DNA from: Eutypella sp. D-1
Taxonomy: Eukaryota; Ascomycota; Sordariomycetes; Xylariales; Diatrypaceae
Direction: 5' to 3'
Length of the DNA stretch: 64,000 nucleotides
Assembly: GCA_023313575.1 (NCBI GenBank)
Contig: JAJTTP010000023.1
Span: 124,001 to 188,000 of the forward strand
This document shows positions 41,798-52,181 of this stretch, in pieces (within the stretch, counting starts at the first letter, position 1; each line of letters opens with the position of its first letter). Position numbers and translations under genes: made by a program. Below the pieces are notes generated by a model. It did no database searches. It was not told where the DNA came from and saw nothing but the letters and a program-made list of their open reading frames with translations.

Positions 41798-42181
41798 ATG
41801 TCTGGAAATATGTACGTATACCCCACTCCTCACTGTGAACCATGCTAACTAGCCGCCAACCCCGGCATCACCCATCACAGCAGCGGAAGCGGGGAGCAGA
41901 GCAGCGGGGAGCAGAGCTACAGCAATAACATCTGCAGTTGCGAACACAACCCCCAGAACAGCACCTGCAGCGAGCACGGAAGCCACACGCACGGCAGTAG
42001 CCACCATGGGGACAGCAAGGGCTACGCGAAGAACCCTCCCATGCGCGTCGAGGGGGGCAGCCACCGTGAGGACAGTAAGGGTTATGAGATGAACCCGCCC
42101 ATGCTTGCCGAGGGGAACAACGGTCAAGGCTCGTCTCAAGAACAGCAACAGATGGGTTTCTGGACGAAGAAGACCCAGTGA
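41798..42181 (+). CDS. Small spliced protein with 20-residue tandem repeat (104 aa)
   Basis: Not recognised as any family. Exon 1 is only 14 bases (41798-41811, MSGN plus two bases), then a 69-bp intron with donor gtacgt, branch-like gctaac and acceptor atcacag, and exon 2 at 41881-42181. Reading across gives a 104-residue hydrophilic protein starting MSGNISGSGEQSSG. A Cys/His segment follows (ICSCEH, TCSEHGSHTHG). Residues 45-64 and 65-84 are a tandem duplication, both containing DSKGY and NPPM. At DNA level the unit is 60 bp; several differences between copies are synonymous (agc/agt, ggc/ggt, tac/tat, cct/ccg), which supports coding. The C-terminus is Gln-rich and ends FWTKKTQ. No signal peptide or membrane segment. 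A CCAAT and TATA pair lies upstream. Function unknown; splice sites unproven. Confidence 0.6.
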
Positions 42182-43534
42182 AGGGCTTGTGTTGCTGGGT
42201 GGACGGTTACGGGCCTATAATTACCGCCATAGGACGATATGCCATACCGAGGGTCCATCATAATAGAAGGTGTTTCGATCGAGGCAGGAGGGAGTGCATT
42301 CATAGTCTGACATCATCTAAATCAGACATAATACTTAAAAACTGTTAGTATTAAAAAAATCCCAGCCATGCCAAACACTCCTTTTAATAAACGACGTTGG
42401 ATCCATATATTCCCTTGTGAACTATTGGGATTGTGAGCAAGGACGTGATAAAGTCGAACGACCTAATGAAGTCAAACCATACAGCGCTCGCAGGAGCAGC
42501 AACTCAGAAGCTACCAGTCCAATCCAGTCACTATAGCAAGGAGACTCGAAAACCACAACCTAGGTGAATAAAGCGTAGATGACCCCATAGCCCAAACGTC
42601 CACAACTCGCCCCAGGAACAGCCTCATCAGAGGCCACCTATAAGAAACGAGGCATGCACCGGCCGAAACTGGCAGGGCGGTGAACGCACCCTCTGATCCG
42701 GCCGAAAGATCCCCCTTTTCACATGACCCCCTCGCAAGCGCCGAGATCGGTCCCCTACGTAGTATAGCAAGTCTCTGCTGTGTCGGCCGAGCCCCAAGCC
42801 CGTAGGAGCAGTAGGCAAGCCAAGTTAGTTCTCTGTTGTGTTAATTCTAGCCGAGACCGGGCATACAGGTAGGTCAGCTGGACAGCGGCGTGGTTACACG
42901 GGGTATAGGCCGTCACTCCACACAGACAAGTTACACACACACGCACGCACACACAAGAGGCACAAGCTACACACAAGAGGCACAAGAGATACAAGCACAG
43001 GTACCTAGACAAACGCGACCATCTGCACTCCATCCATCCATTCATCAAGCGAATGTTCGCAACGCAAATCGAAAACTTTTGACTACCTGACCAGAACCCG
43101 ACCTTCCTTTGTGCATGTCCGTCTCCCCTGCCTCCCTTATAGTAGTAGTAGTAAGTACGTAGTAAGTAATCAATGAATAGTACAAGTGTGCAAGTAAGCC
43201 GCCAACGCCGGGGTAGAAAAGGATTCGCAGATGAAATGAGCCACACCACCACCTTACCATCCCCCCCTTTAGATGCAAAGATCGCCAGCCAGCCAACCGC
43301 ATAACACACATACACATCGTCTCATGCAAGCAAAGCCGAGAGGTGCTTCCTCCAATACGCCTGCCTCTATGTCTGTCTGTCTGTCTATCCTGGACCGTTT
43401 AGTCGAAGAGAGTGGGACCTTTCCCCGGGGGTATAAAGAAGTACATAGGAAAAAAGAAAACCGAAAAAAGAAAGAAAAGGCCTCACGTGATAGCCCAAGA
43501 TGCACTAGACGTAGAAAAACCCCCAACGGCAACC
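42182..43534. other. Intergenic region, no gene recognised
   Basis: Convergent region between the small spliced gene (plus) and hapX (minus). It contains CA-rich sequence with (CACA) and acacacgcacg words at about 42931-42960 and a GTCT/CTGT array near 43371-43388. No coding motif. Confidence 0.4.
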
Positions 43535-45583
43535 CTAGGCATTCTTCCCAAACCGGATATCAAAGCCCTTAAGCACGCTCATAATACTCGCAGTCTCGAC
43601 CTCGATGGGGGCGCGGGCGGGGGGCGCAGCGCCGCCGGGGCCGAAGTCCTGCTGTGGGATAGCGCGGAGTTTGGGGAGCCAGGTGCCGATCTCGTCGGCG
43701 GCGCGCTCGAAATTGCGGTGGCTTGATAGGGTCTTATATGCGTCTGCGCAGGAGAGGCTGACGCCGAGGCCGGAGGCCGAGGTCGATGATTGTGTCGACG
43801 TGGCGGTAGTAGAAGGCTGCGACTTGCAGCATCCTGAGCCACCCTTGGAGCCGCCGCAGCATCCACCGCCACTGGAGGAAGAACTACTAGAGAGGCCGGT
43901 GGCGCGGGCGGCGTTGGCCGCGAGACTACGACAGAAGAGGCCGGATTTAGGGTCGGAGAGACACTGGGCGCAGGTGCCGGGGCCATTGGGGCCGCAGCCG
44001 CCACCGCCGCCGCCGGTCTTACGGGCGGTAGTGGGCAGGGGGTTACGGTTTAGAGAGCGGATGCCGGGGAGCTTGACGGCACCCGTGGAGGTAATCTCCA
44101 TGGCGGAGCCGACGTCGCTATCCGAGGGGGGCGGGGTCTGCACCTGGTTTCCCATGGGGGCGAGGGTCTGGGATTCCTCCGAGGCGGCGGCGGAGGCAGC
44201 AGCGGCGGCAGCGGCAGCGGCAGCAGCCTCGGCACACATACAGTACGTTCCCTCGGAGCAGAAGCCGCACGAGTCCCGGGGCGGGATGGAGACTTGCTGC
44301 GAGACGGGCTGGAAGTCGTCGGCTGCGGGAGGAGGAGGTGGAGGGGGAGGGGGCGGTGCGGCGGTGGTGGTCATGCTGGCGTAGCTCTTTTTGGAGAACA
44401 TGGCGGTGAAGTCTATCTCATTAGGATAGGGGTCCGACTTCTGCCGCTTCTCATCCGGAGCGTGCGGGGAGATGGAAGCAGAGTGCCTCCGCTTGGAAGC
44501 CGAGTCCGAGTGGGAGTGGGAGTGGGAGTGGGAGTTTGTGTTGGTGTTCTGGCCGGACCCCTCGAGCACGGCCTGGAGACACTCGCATTTGGTGCCGACG
44601 CTGCATTTGCCACAGCCGACGGAGGCACTAGTAATGACCTCGTCGACACAGGCGCACGGGCCCGTGGAGCTGCAGTTGCCACAGCCCGCAGGATCCGCCG
44701 AGACGGGCTGCTGCTGCTGGTCGGAGACGGAGGAGCTTGTTGTGGAAGTGTCGGGCGGGGATATTATCTGAGAAATAGAGAATGCTGTCGAAGAGTTCCG
44801 ATGATCCGACGACGCGTTACTGACGATGCTGCTCCGCTGTGCTTGATGATGATGATGCTGGTGCTGGTGCTGGTGCTGCGGCTGCTGTGAGAGGATGCTG
44901 TGCGTGCTACCGGCCCGACCGTGCGGGGCGGCAGTCAGGCTGTTGTTCCTGGAATAGGCGGAGGACGTCTCGTCCCTCCAGCGTCGCTTGAATGACTCGA
45001 GCTCGTTCTCAATGCGGCTCCGCTCCGCCCGCTCCTTTTCGAGGGCACCCTCAAGGGAGGCGCACCGGCCCCGGAGGCCCTGGAGTTCCCCGTTGAGGCC
45101 GTGGATCTGGTTCTTCAATTCCTGGGTGGCCTGCTCGTGCTCCTCCCTCTGCTCCTCGAGCTGCTCCTCCAACTCGCCGACCCGGGCGGCCCTCCGCTCC
45201 CGGAACGCCCGCTGCGCCGCCCGGTTCTGGGCCTTGCGCTTGGTCGGCGGGGTGTCCGTGGCGGGCTTCCGACCGGGCTTCGGCCGTGGCGGGATCACCC
45301 ACTCCTTACTGGTGATAGAACATTTAGGAGGTCCAGGATTCGTGAGTGCGACAGCCGCCATCGCCTTGGACTGGATGGCGGTGGTGGCGGTGGCGGGTTT
45401 GATGGCGATCTGCGTGGTGGTAGTTGTTGTCGTGGTGGATGTCGGCGTAGACACGCAAGAACCAGGAGAGGCGGCCGAGGGAGGTGATGAGGCCGCAGAG
45501 ACGGGAGTAATCGAAAGCTGACCGGGCCTCGGCTTAATATTGGCACCGGACGGTGCAGGGGAGATTGCTGATGTTGTGGCCAT
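43535..45583 (-). CDS. hapX: HapX-type bZIP iron-response regulator
   Basis: Homologue of HapX, the bZIP factor that works with the CCAAT-binding complex to repress iron-consuming genes under iron starvation and activate iron storage under excess. The ORF is 682 aa without intron. Residues about 92-107 hold the Hap4-like CCAAT-complex-binding motif (SKEWVIPPRPKPGRKP). The bZIP basic region at about 117-137 contains NRAAQRAFRERR, followed by a coiled coil (VGELEEQLEEQREEHEQ). Cys-rich clusters thought to sense iron are at about 298 (CGNCSSTGPCAC), 331 (CGKCSVGTKCEC) and 438 (CGFCSEGTYCMC), plus a C-terminal CGP...CAQC group. Between them are Gln/His, Pro and a 14-residue Ala tract. The ATG at 45583 is the first of the frame. 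Long plus-strand ORFs across the gene are GC-driven shadows. Confidence 0.94.
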   Translation of the reverse strand: MATTSAISPAPSGANIKPRPGQLSITPVSAASSPPSAASPGSCVSTPTSTTTTTTTTQIAIKPATATTAIQSKAMAAVALTNPGPPKCSITSKEWVIPPRPKPGRKPATDTPPTKRKAQNRAAQRAFRERRAARVGELEEQLEEQREEHEQATQELKNQIHGLNGELQGLRGRCASLEGALEKERAERSRIENELESFKRRWRDETSSAYSRNNSLTAAPHGRAGSTHSILSQQPQHQHQHQHHHHQAQRSSIVSNASSDHRNSSTAFSISQIISPPDTSTTSSSVSDQQQQPVSADPAGCGNCSSTGPCACVDEVITSASVGCGKCSVGTKCECLQAVLEGSGQNTNTNSHSHSHSHSDSASKRRHSASISPHAPDEKRQKSDPYPNEIDFTAMFSKKSYASMTTTAAPPPPPPPPPPAADDFQPVSQQVSIPPRDSCGFCSEGTYCMCAEAAAAAAAAAAASAAASEESQTLAPMGNQVQTPPPSDSDVGSAMEITSTGAVKLPGIRSLNRNPLPTTARKTGGGGGGCGPNGPGTCAQCLSDPKSGLFCRSLAANAARATGLSSSSSSSGGGCCGGSKGGSGCCKSQPSTTATSTQSSTSASGLGVSLSCADAYKTLSSHRNFERAADEIGTWLPKLRAIPQQDFGPGGAAPPARAPIEVETASIMSVLKGFDIRFGKNA

Positions 45584-47496
45584 GGTGGTGATTAGATATT
45601 GTTACGGGGTCACGGATAGGTGCCATCGGTTGGCTCTCATTCGATGGTTGAGGTTGTGCTCATGCAGATGGAATGGACCTCGGAAGAGAACTCAAATTTT
45701 CAGCCGGGATTTAGTTAAACTACCTAGAGGTAGCTTTTGAGTATGCAAACACCGAGTATCGCCTTGGCCAAGAAGTAAAGTCCTTTAGTTTGTTTGTTGC
45801 CTGTTGTGGTTTGATTATAAAACGTGGTAGGTAGCAAATTGTCAAAATGCCAAATTGTCGATTGAATTAATTATTGTGGAAAATGTTGAGGGAATAGCAG
45901 GAACAGGAACAAGAATAGGAATGGCAAGTCAGAGATTGACAGATTGAGGGGACCTCCCGTTTGATATTACGGCTAACTGTATGGTACCTCGGGCTCCGAA
46001 CTAGGGGGCCACTTGGTGACGAACCCGAAAAGTTAATTCGAAAAAAATTCAAAAAAAATCCCAAGACAGGAGACCCCGGATGAGCTAGAAAGGAAGTAAC
46101 GTAATGGAGGGGATTTGGTAAGAGGCAAGGGAAAAAGGCAAGAAAAAAAAGGCAAGCAAACTAATAGAGTAAGTAAACTTGGGTCGCCTTTGTTTGGGGA
46201 TGTGGGGGGTTTCCGGTGGTACAAGACAACCCAGGAAAAGCTTGGGGAAAGGCACACGGCAGGTTTGAGGGTATTGAATGTGTGGTAGAGGTGGAAGTGG
46301 TGATGGAATTGACTGGTTCGTAGAAAATCACTGATCAGATTGATAAGATTATGCGCGGGGGCATCGGCAACCCCCCCTGTATGTATCTTGTACCTCAAGA
46401 TGTACTGTACATATACAATGTAGGGCCAACCTAGGGACAATTTTATGGGTGTGGCATCCAAGAAGGGAAATGGTAGCCCTCGGCGAGACACACCGTAACA
46501 GAGTCTACGGGTGCAAGATGGTCTTGAATGGGCCAGAAATGCGTGCGAAATGCCTTGAATGCGAGTGAGAATCGATCATCCAAGCAAACCAGGGATGATT
46601 AGAGGGTCATTAGGAGGGTTATTATTAGGTGAGAGGTCCCGCCGGCTTGCTCGTTTGGGATAAGACTGAGGATCCGGTTGTCTGTGATCCGATGTCGTTC
46701 GAGATTTGCCCTCCTATGGATACCCGTGGACATACCTACTCAAGTACATTTCCAGGCCCCAGGCTGCCAGGCTCTCAGACTTCCCTTCGCCCTCTGACAC
46801 CTCCACTGTTATTCTGTATTCCGGCTAGTCGAGCAAGCAAGCTACTTAGTAACCACTTAAGTAACCACCTACACTCGCTCAAGGCCGCCAACCAGGCTGC
46901 CAACCCAGCCAGCCAACCAGCCAACCCACGAATCAGACGGACACCCGTGTACCTATACCAAACTCGGGCGAGCCCGGAAACTAGGGAAAGCCGTCTGGGG
47001 CGATATCGGACGTTCAGCTGGCGGTGTTTGCTTAGCTGCCAATTGCTTCGGGTGAGCTCCAGCCACTGCTAGCGTACAGCCACATTGTGCATGTGCAAAT
47101 GATTCCACGTGTAGAGATCGCATTATTTAGAAATGTCTTGAATTCATGGCACCTGGAGGATATCAGATAGAGCTCCAAGTGGTGGTGTCAAAGTTGCGGT
47201 TTTCTGGGTGTGGCTGAAACTGACAGAACTGGCAGACTGGTAAGTGGCTGAAAAGTTAGCGAGACCTGCCAATTATTAGTTGCATGGCTTGGCGTCAGGG
47301 CTACGTAATGTGGGACTTGTCTGCCAAGCTTTTAGAGATAGATACCACCTGGTTGTACCGCTATCGATACCTGACAGCTGTAACTTCGATAGAGCTTCAC
47401 TTAAGCAGGCATCAGACAGCACGCTTCATGATATCAACGGCGAGCTCTTAGACGGGACACTCACACATATCTATAACGGGACGTCAGAATCGTCGT
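45584..47496. other. 1.9-kb divergent intergenic region (hapX / cog2)
   Basis: It should hold the promoters of hapX (minus) and cog2 (plus). No gene motif seen. A paired GAT motif, gatcagattgataag at 46333-46347, resembles but does not match the SreA-type iron GATA site. At 46891-46930 there are repeated gccaacc words. Confidence 0.45.
46333..46347. promoter_or_regulatory. Clustered GATA-like site upstream of hapX
   Basis: The string gatcagattgataag has GATC, CAGAT and TGATAA in 15 bases, about 750 bp upstream of the hapX ATG. The reported SreA iron-GATA consensus is ATCWGATAA; here an insertion of three bases separates ATCAGA from GATAA, so the match is imperfect. Regulation by the iron repressor is plausible from the family but not shown. 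Confidence 0.25.
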
Positions 47497-48585
47497 TTGG
47501 CCTCTACCATCCTGGCCGCAACCAAACCCGGCCGCGACCAAACCCGGCCACTAATCGACCGCGCCTCATCCCCGGCAATGGCGCAAACCAACCTCACCAG
47601 CCGGCAGCGAGCCCGGGGCAACTCGAAAACATTCGCGCTGCCCTCCCCATCCTCCTCCTCATCATCCGTGCCCTCTCCCTCCGCAGCAGCCAGCAACCAA
47701 GCAAAAGACACAGCAGCCTCAACAATACCCCACAACGCCGCAGACACCGACACCGACTCAGATTTCTCCTCCGACGCGCCCCTGCCCTTCCCAGCCGCGC
47801 TGCCAAGGTCAGATTTCCTCGCACCCACATTCGACGCAGCGACGTACCTCTCGTCGCTCCCGCACCGACACGAAACGCTCGAAGACCTACGGTCCGATCT
47901 GCGGGAGCGCGGGAGCAGTATCTCCGCCGAACTGCTGGAGCTCGTGAACGCGAATTACACGAGTTTTCTATCCCTGGGGTCCGGACTGCGCGGGGGCGAG
48001 GATCGGGTCGAGGACGTGCGGGTTGCCGTGTTGGGGTTTCGGAGGGCGGTGGAGGAGGTGCGGGAGCGGGTTGGGGCGCGCGGGGGGGAGGTTGCGAGGT
48101 TGAATGTGCGCAGGGCGGTCGTGTTGGCGGATATTGAGGTCGGGCGGAAGATGTTGGAGTTGGATGAGCGGGTTGCTGCGCTTGAGGACCGGTTGGTGGT
48201 GGGGAGTGGTGGTGGAGCGAGAGGGCGTGGTGGGGAGGGGGGTGAGGATGATGGTGATAACGAGGAAGACGATGAGGAGGAGGAGGAGGATGATGAAGAG
48301 GGCGAGACGGTAGGAAGTAGCGCGGCGAAGCTGGGGCAGTTGGCACGGGACTACGTGGTGGTGGAGGAGCTGGCGGACGCCGTGGGGCGGGATGTGCCGT
48401 TTGTGCGGAAGACGGAGGAGCGCATGGTCCGGTGTCGCAACACCATACTACTGGACCTGAGCACGGCGCTCAAGGAGGCCAGAAGGGGCGGCGCCGCGGG
48501 TCAGGGGAAGCTGCTGCGGCTGATGGGGATTTATGCCTTGCTGGATGCCCAGGGGGATGCTGTCAAGGTGTTGAAAAGCAGTTGA
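47497..48585 (+). CDS. cog2: Conserved oligomeric Golgi complex subunit 2
   Basis: Subunit of the COG tethering complex for retrograde vesicles at the Golgi. Single ORF of 362 aa. After a Ser/Ala-rich N-terminus (about 100 residues), FLAPTFDAATYLSSLPHR matches the COG2 N-terminal domain start, followed by LEDLRSDLRERGSSISAELLELVNANYTSFLSLGSGLRG, the family's helical core, and further amphipathic helices. A highly acidic linker lies near 243-275. The usual FxPxFD motif is present. Filamentous-fungal Cog2 is short compared with animal COG2 and this length is ordinary. Alternative ATG at 47578 (MAQTNLTS) would remove 27 residues, and cannot be ruled out. The stop is 122 bp from the convergent mrpl1 stop. 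Confidence 0.85.
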   Translation: MASTILAATKPGRDQTRPLIDRASSPAMAQTNLTSRQRARGNSKTFALPSPSSSSSSVPSPSAAASNQAKDTAASTIPHNAADTDTDSDFSSDAPLPFPAALPRSDFLAPTFDAATYLSSLPHRHETLEDLRSDLRERGSSISAELLELVNANYTSFLSLGSGLRGGEDRVEDVRVAVLGFRRAVEEVRERVGARGGEVARLNVRRAVVLADIEVGRKMLELDERVAALEDRLVVGSGGGARGRGGEGGEDDGDNEEDDEEEEEDDEEGETVGSSAAKLGQLARDYVVVEELADAVGRDVPFVRKTEERMVRCRNTILLDLSTALKEARRGGAAGQGKLLRLMGIYALLDAQGDAVKVLKSS

Positions 48586-48707
48586 AAGCGGTTAACAGAA
48601 TAAATTAAAGCTTTTTCAGTCTGTTGTAAATCGACAAGACGCTCATCCCAGCTACGATGCACTGCGCTGTGACATTGCTATTCATATATTCCGCCTATAC
48701 TACATAT

Positions 48708-49774
48708 TTACATGGCCGTGCTCAGATGAGCGGGGTCGATCTTGGGATCAGTAGGGCTAAAGCCGCCATTAAGACTGAATCCCGGTCCATTGGTGGAGGT
48801 GAGCACAACCTCAATAAGATCCTTCTTGACCTTATCCTCGAGACGTATGATATCCTCCTTGATCGCACCGACGAGGGAGGTGACGTTCTCAGCGAGCTGG
48901 CGCGGGGTGAAGTGGATATTGCCGATGGGCATACGGATGGCGCCGACCCTCTCGCGATAAGTCTCGGCGCCGACCATCTCCTGCATGAGGGCGCGGACGC
49001 TCTTAGTAATAGTGTTGGTCTTGAGACTAGGCATGAGGCCCTTAGGACCGAGCAGACGGCCGAGGCCGGCCTTCTTCAGGGCGGGTTCGGAATCGGTGTG
49101 GCAGATCAGCCGGTTGAAGGGCAGGTTGCTGGGCTGGGCCTTGATCATGGCGAATAGGGATTCCTCGCCGAAGGCCACGGCGCCACCCCGACGCGCCTCG
49201 GCCTCGGCGTCGCTCCTCTCCTTGCAGATGACGGCGATCTTTGTGTCGTTCTTCACGGGGTACGGTAGGCGTATGCGGTTGCGGATCACGGGGCTGTTCT
49301 TGGTGGTGCGGATCTTGAGGGCGATCTCGTAGGTGACTGAGGCGGGGGGACGGCCGACCTCCGCTGCCCGTAAATATCTGGGATATCAGTTAGCATCTGC
49401 CTGGGAAAGAGAGAACAAGCCTAGGAATGGGAGAAAGAAGACTGTGGAAAGAGAAAAAAAAAGAAGATATCCAGGACACACCTCATAGCATCGCAAAGCG
49501 AGAACTGTTCCTCCTTGCTAGGGGTCGCATATTTATACTCCTTAAACCTCTGCTGTCTCCGTTTCCTCTTCATCTTCTCCTTCTCGCGCTCACGTGCCTG
49601 CATGGCACTCGTACCGGCGCTCTTCCATCGTGTCTGGACGGAGGCGACGGCGGGGGCGGCGGCGGCCGGGGCCAGATATCTTGGTATCGTGGATACTATT
49701 GTTGGTCTCGAAGTGGCGGCTAAACTCAGCCTTGCCAGCGAGGCGATACATTGATTCGCCGTTGTCGCCGCCAT
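48708..49774 (-). CDS. mrpl1: Mitochondrial large-subunit ribosomal protein L1 (uL1m)
   Basis: Component of the mitochondrial ribosome L1 stalk. Two exons, 49774-49482 and 49377-48708, give 320 aa. Donor gtgtgt and acceptor atcccag (104-bp intron) join SLCDAMR to YLRAAEVGRPP. The N-terminus (MAATTANQCIASLARLSL then SRPTIVSTIPRYLAP) is an Arg/Ser/Ala-rich mitochondrial presequence. Then follows a basic AREREKEKMKRKRRQQRFKE segment and the L1 fold: IRLPYPVKNDTKIAVI, then GLGRLLGPKGLMPSLKTNT, the uL1 signature loop, and PIGNIHFTPRQLAENV. An upstream in-frame ATG at 49834 would extend the N-terminus by 20 residues, but the ATG at 49774 gives the cleaner presequence. It is divergent from gus1. Confidence 0.93.
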
Positions 49775-50219
49775 TGTGACCGACCCGCAAAATAAAGGTG
49801 AAGGTGTTGGTGTTGATGTCGTCGTCGCTCTCACCTCACTGCGCTTTCTGGGCTTTCCAATACTGGAGGTTTCCTCAAATTTCGAGATGCGGCCGGGATT
49901 GGCTACAATGGTGAAGAATAAGCTATACTAGAAAGGGGCTAGCGCTTCAATATGTCTTATCGTCTGGTCTTATCGATAATTTTGTATGTAGCTTCTGAAT
50001 CACCCCACCATAGCTCTCCTCCGGTTGCCCTCCTACTGTTAATACCCCGCCACAGAAAACTTCAGGTGCTGTCACACTACCTACACTACGCTTATCCTAA
50101 GCCTTGACTTGAAGCGATCCCGGGTCAACGTCACGAGACAGCCACCTATAAAACCTGGAGTTTCGCTTTCACAACTGGTCCACGTACTATCCTCTACGTA
50201 ATTGCTCACAGGTCTCAAA
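49775..50219. promoter_or_regulatory. Divergent promoter region of mrpl1 and gus1
   Basis: This 445-bp region separates the start codons of two translation genes on opposite strands. No TATA box is obvious near either gene. It probably contains both leaders and a shared or back-to-back promoter; specific sites were not identified. Confidence 0.4.
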
Positions 50220-52181
50220 ATGAAGGCAGACGAGCTGGTCGCCGTCTCGACCTCCCTAGGAGGAGACTTCAAATCCATCGAGCCACACCTCCTCAAACTC
50301 GAGAAGCATCTGACCCTGAGGACGTACCTAGCCGGGTATACATTGAGCGACATCGACGCCAAGATCTGGGTAGCCATCAAGAGCAACCGGGTAGCCGTAT
50401 CCTTCATCAAGAAGGGCACCTACGCGAACCTGTACCGGTGGTTCACCTACATCGAGCAGAACCACCCGGAGATCCAGGGGGAGATCAAGGCCAGCGAGAC
50501 CGCGCGCAAGGCCAAGGTCCAGGCTGCCAGTCGCGCCGGTGCCAGCTATAACTTGGCTTTGCAGGAGGCCGATAAGGGCGTCGTTACGCGGTTCCTGCCC
50601 GAACCATCGTGAGTCATGAAGGCCACTCGGATACTGGCGGGCGAAGATACTAACAGAAATAGGGGCTACCTTCACATTGGACATGCCAAGGCCGCTCTCC
50701 TGAGTGACTACTTCGCCCACCAGGCCTACGACGGAAAGCTGCGGCTACGTCTCGACGACACGAACCCGAGCAAGGAGAAGGAGGAGTTCCAGGATGCCAT
50801 TATCGAGGACCTGGCCCTGATGGGGGTGAAGCCCGACTTCGTGTCCTTCACCTCAGACCATTTCGATCACATTTACGAATCCTGCCTGACGCTAATCAAG
50901 GCGGGTCAAGCCTACGCCGACGACACCGACGTGGAGACGATGCGGGACGAGCGGGGCCGGGGGATCGCCTCAAAGCGACGAGAGCGCACCGTCGAGGAGA
51001 ACCTACGGATCTTCGACGAGATGAAGGTCGGGTCCGCAGAGGGACTCAAGAACTGCATCCGGGCCAAGATCTCCGTCGACAACCCGAACAAAGCGATGCG
51101 CGACCCGGTCATCTACCGCTGCAACCCCAACGACCCGCACCACCGCACGGGCACCAAGTGGAAGATGTACCCGACGTACGACCTCGCGTGCCCCGTGGTC
51201 GACAGTCTCGAAGGGGTCACTCACGCCCTGCGGTCCACCGAGTACACCGACCGCAACCCGCAATTCCAGTGGTTCCTCGACACGCTCAAGCTGCGGCAGG
51301 TCTACATGTGGGACTTCGCCCGCATGAACTTCATCCGCACCTTCTTGTCCAAGCGGAAGCTGGCCAAGCTCGTCGACACCGGTCGGGTTTGGGGCTGGGA
51401 CGATCCGCGCATGCCCACGATCCGCGGCGTGCGACGACGGGGGATGACGATCCCGGCGCTGCGGGATTTCATCCTGAAGCAGGGGCCCTCGAGGAACGTC
51501 GTTTCCATGGACTGGGCCAGCTTCTGGGCCACCAATAAAAAGGAGATCGATCCCGTGGCGCCGCGCCACACCGCCATCCTCAAGAAGGATGCCGTCAAGG
51601 TCACCATTACGGGTGAGGGGACCCCCGCGGAGCCCCGGTCCGAGGATAAACCGCTGCATCCCAAGAACGCCGCCGTCGGCACCAAGAAGGTCGCCTTCAG
51701 CACGGAGCTCATAATGGACCAGGCCGACGCCAAGTCCTTCAAGACCGACGAGGAAATCACCATCATGCAATGGGGCAACGCATTCGTGCGGGCGATCACC
51801 CCAGCCGCAACCCCAGGCAGCGAGCAGGCAATCACGAACCTAACCTGCGAGCTGAACCTACAAGGCGACGTACGATCGACCGAGAAGAAAGTAACCTGGC
51901 TGTCGACACAGGGGCAGACGCTCGTGGCGGCAGAGCTCTGGGAGTTCGACTACCTGATCACGAAGGACAAGCTGGAGGAAGACGACGACCTGGAGCAGTT
52001 CCTAAACCCCGTGACGGCGACCATGGAGAAGGCGCTGGGCGACGAGAACCTGGCCCGGTATAAGCGCGACGACATCGTGCAGCTCGAGCGTCGCGGATAC
52101 TACCGCGTCGACAAGGGGTATGATGAGGGAGATGAGCGCAAGGTCGTGCTTTTCCTTATCCCGACGGGTAAGGGGAAATAG
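50220..52181 (+). CDS. gus1: Glutamyl-tRNA synthetase, cytoplasmic
   Basis: Charges tRNA-Glu with glutamate; class I synthetase of the eukaryotic GluRS/GlnRS type. Exons 50220-50608 and 50663-52181 give 635 aa. The intron (54 bp, gtgagt to aaatag, branch-like actaac) is placed so that [20 protein letters not shown] is restored; the HIGH-type motif HIGH is at 134-137. The KMSKS equivalent is FLSKRKLAKLVDTG near 357-370. Other family blocks: LRLRLDDTNPSKEKEEFQDA, DPVIYRC, and YPTYDLACPVVDS. The N-terminal 120 residues are the GST-like appendage typical of yeast-type GluRS that docks to the Arc1 cofactor. The C-terminal beta-barrel anticodon-binding part follows. The start ATG is the first that gives this appendage. 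It shares an upstream region with mrpl1. Confidence 0.96.

Noticed and set aside
41849..42148. Minus-strand ORF of 99 codons, Ala/Val rich
   Set aside because: It is antisense to the spliced 104-residue gene, whose repeat copies differ by synonymous changes in the plus frame.
43605..44890. Plus-strand ORFs of 200-260 codons opposite hapX
   Set aside because: They mirror Ala, Gly and Ser tracts of hapX and have no motifs.
47280..48137. 285-codon plus-strand ORF overlapping cog2
   Set aside because: It lies in another frame, is Arg/Pro rich and without motif; cog2 has a recognisable domain.
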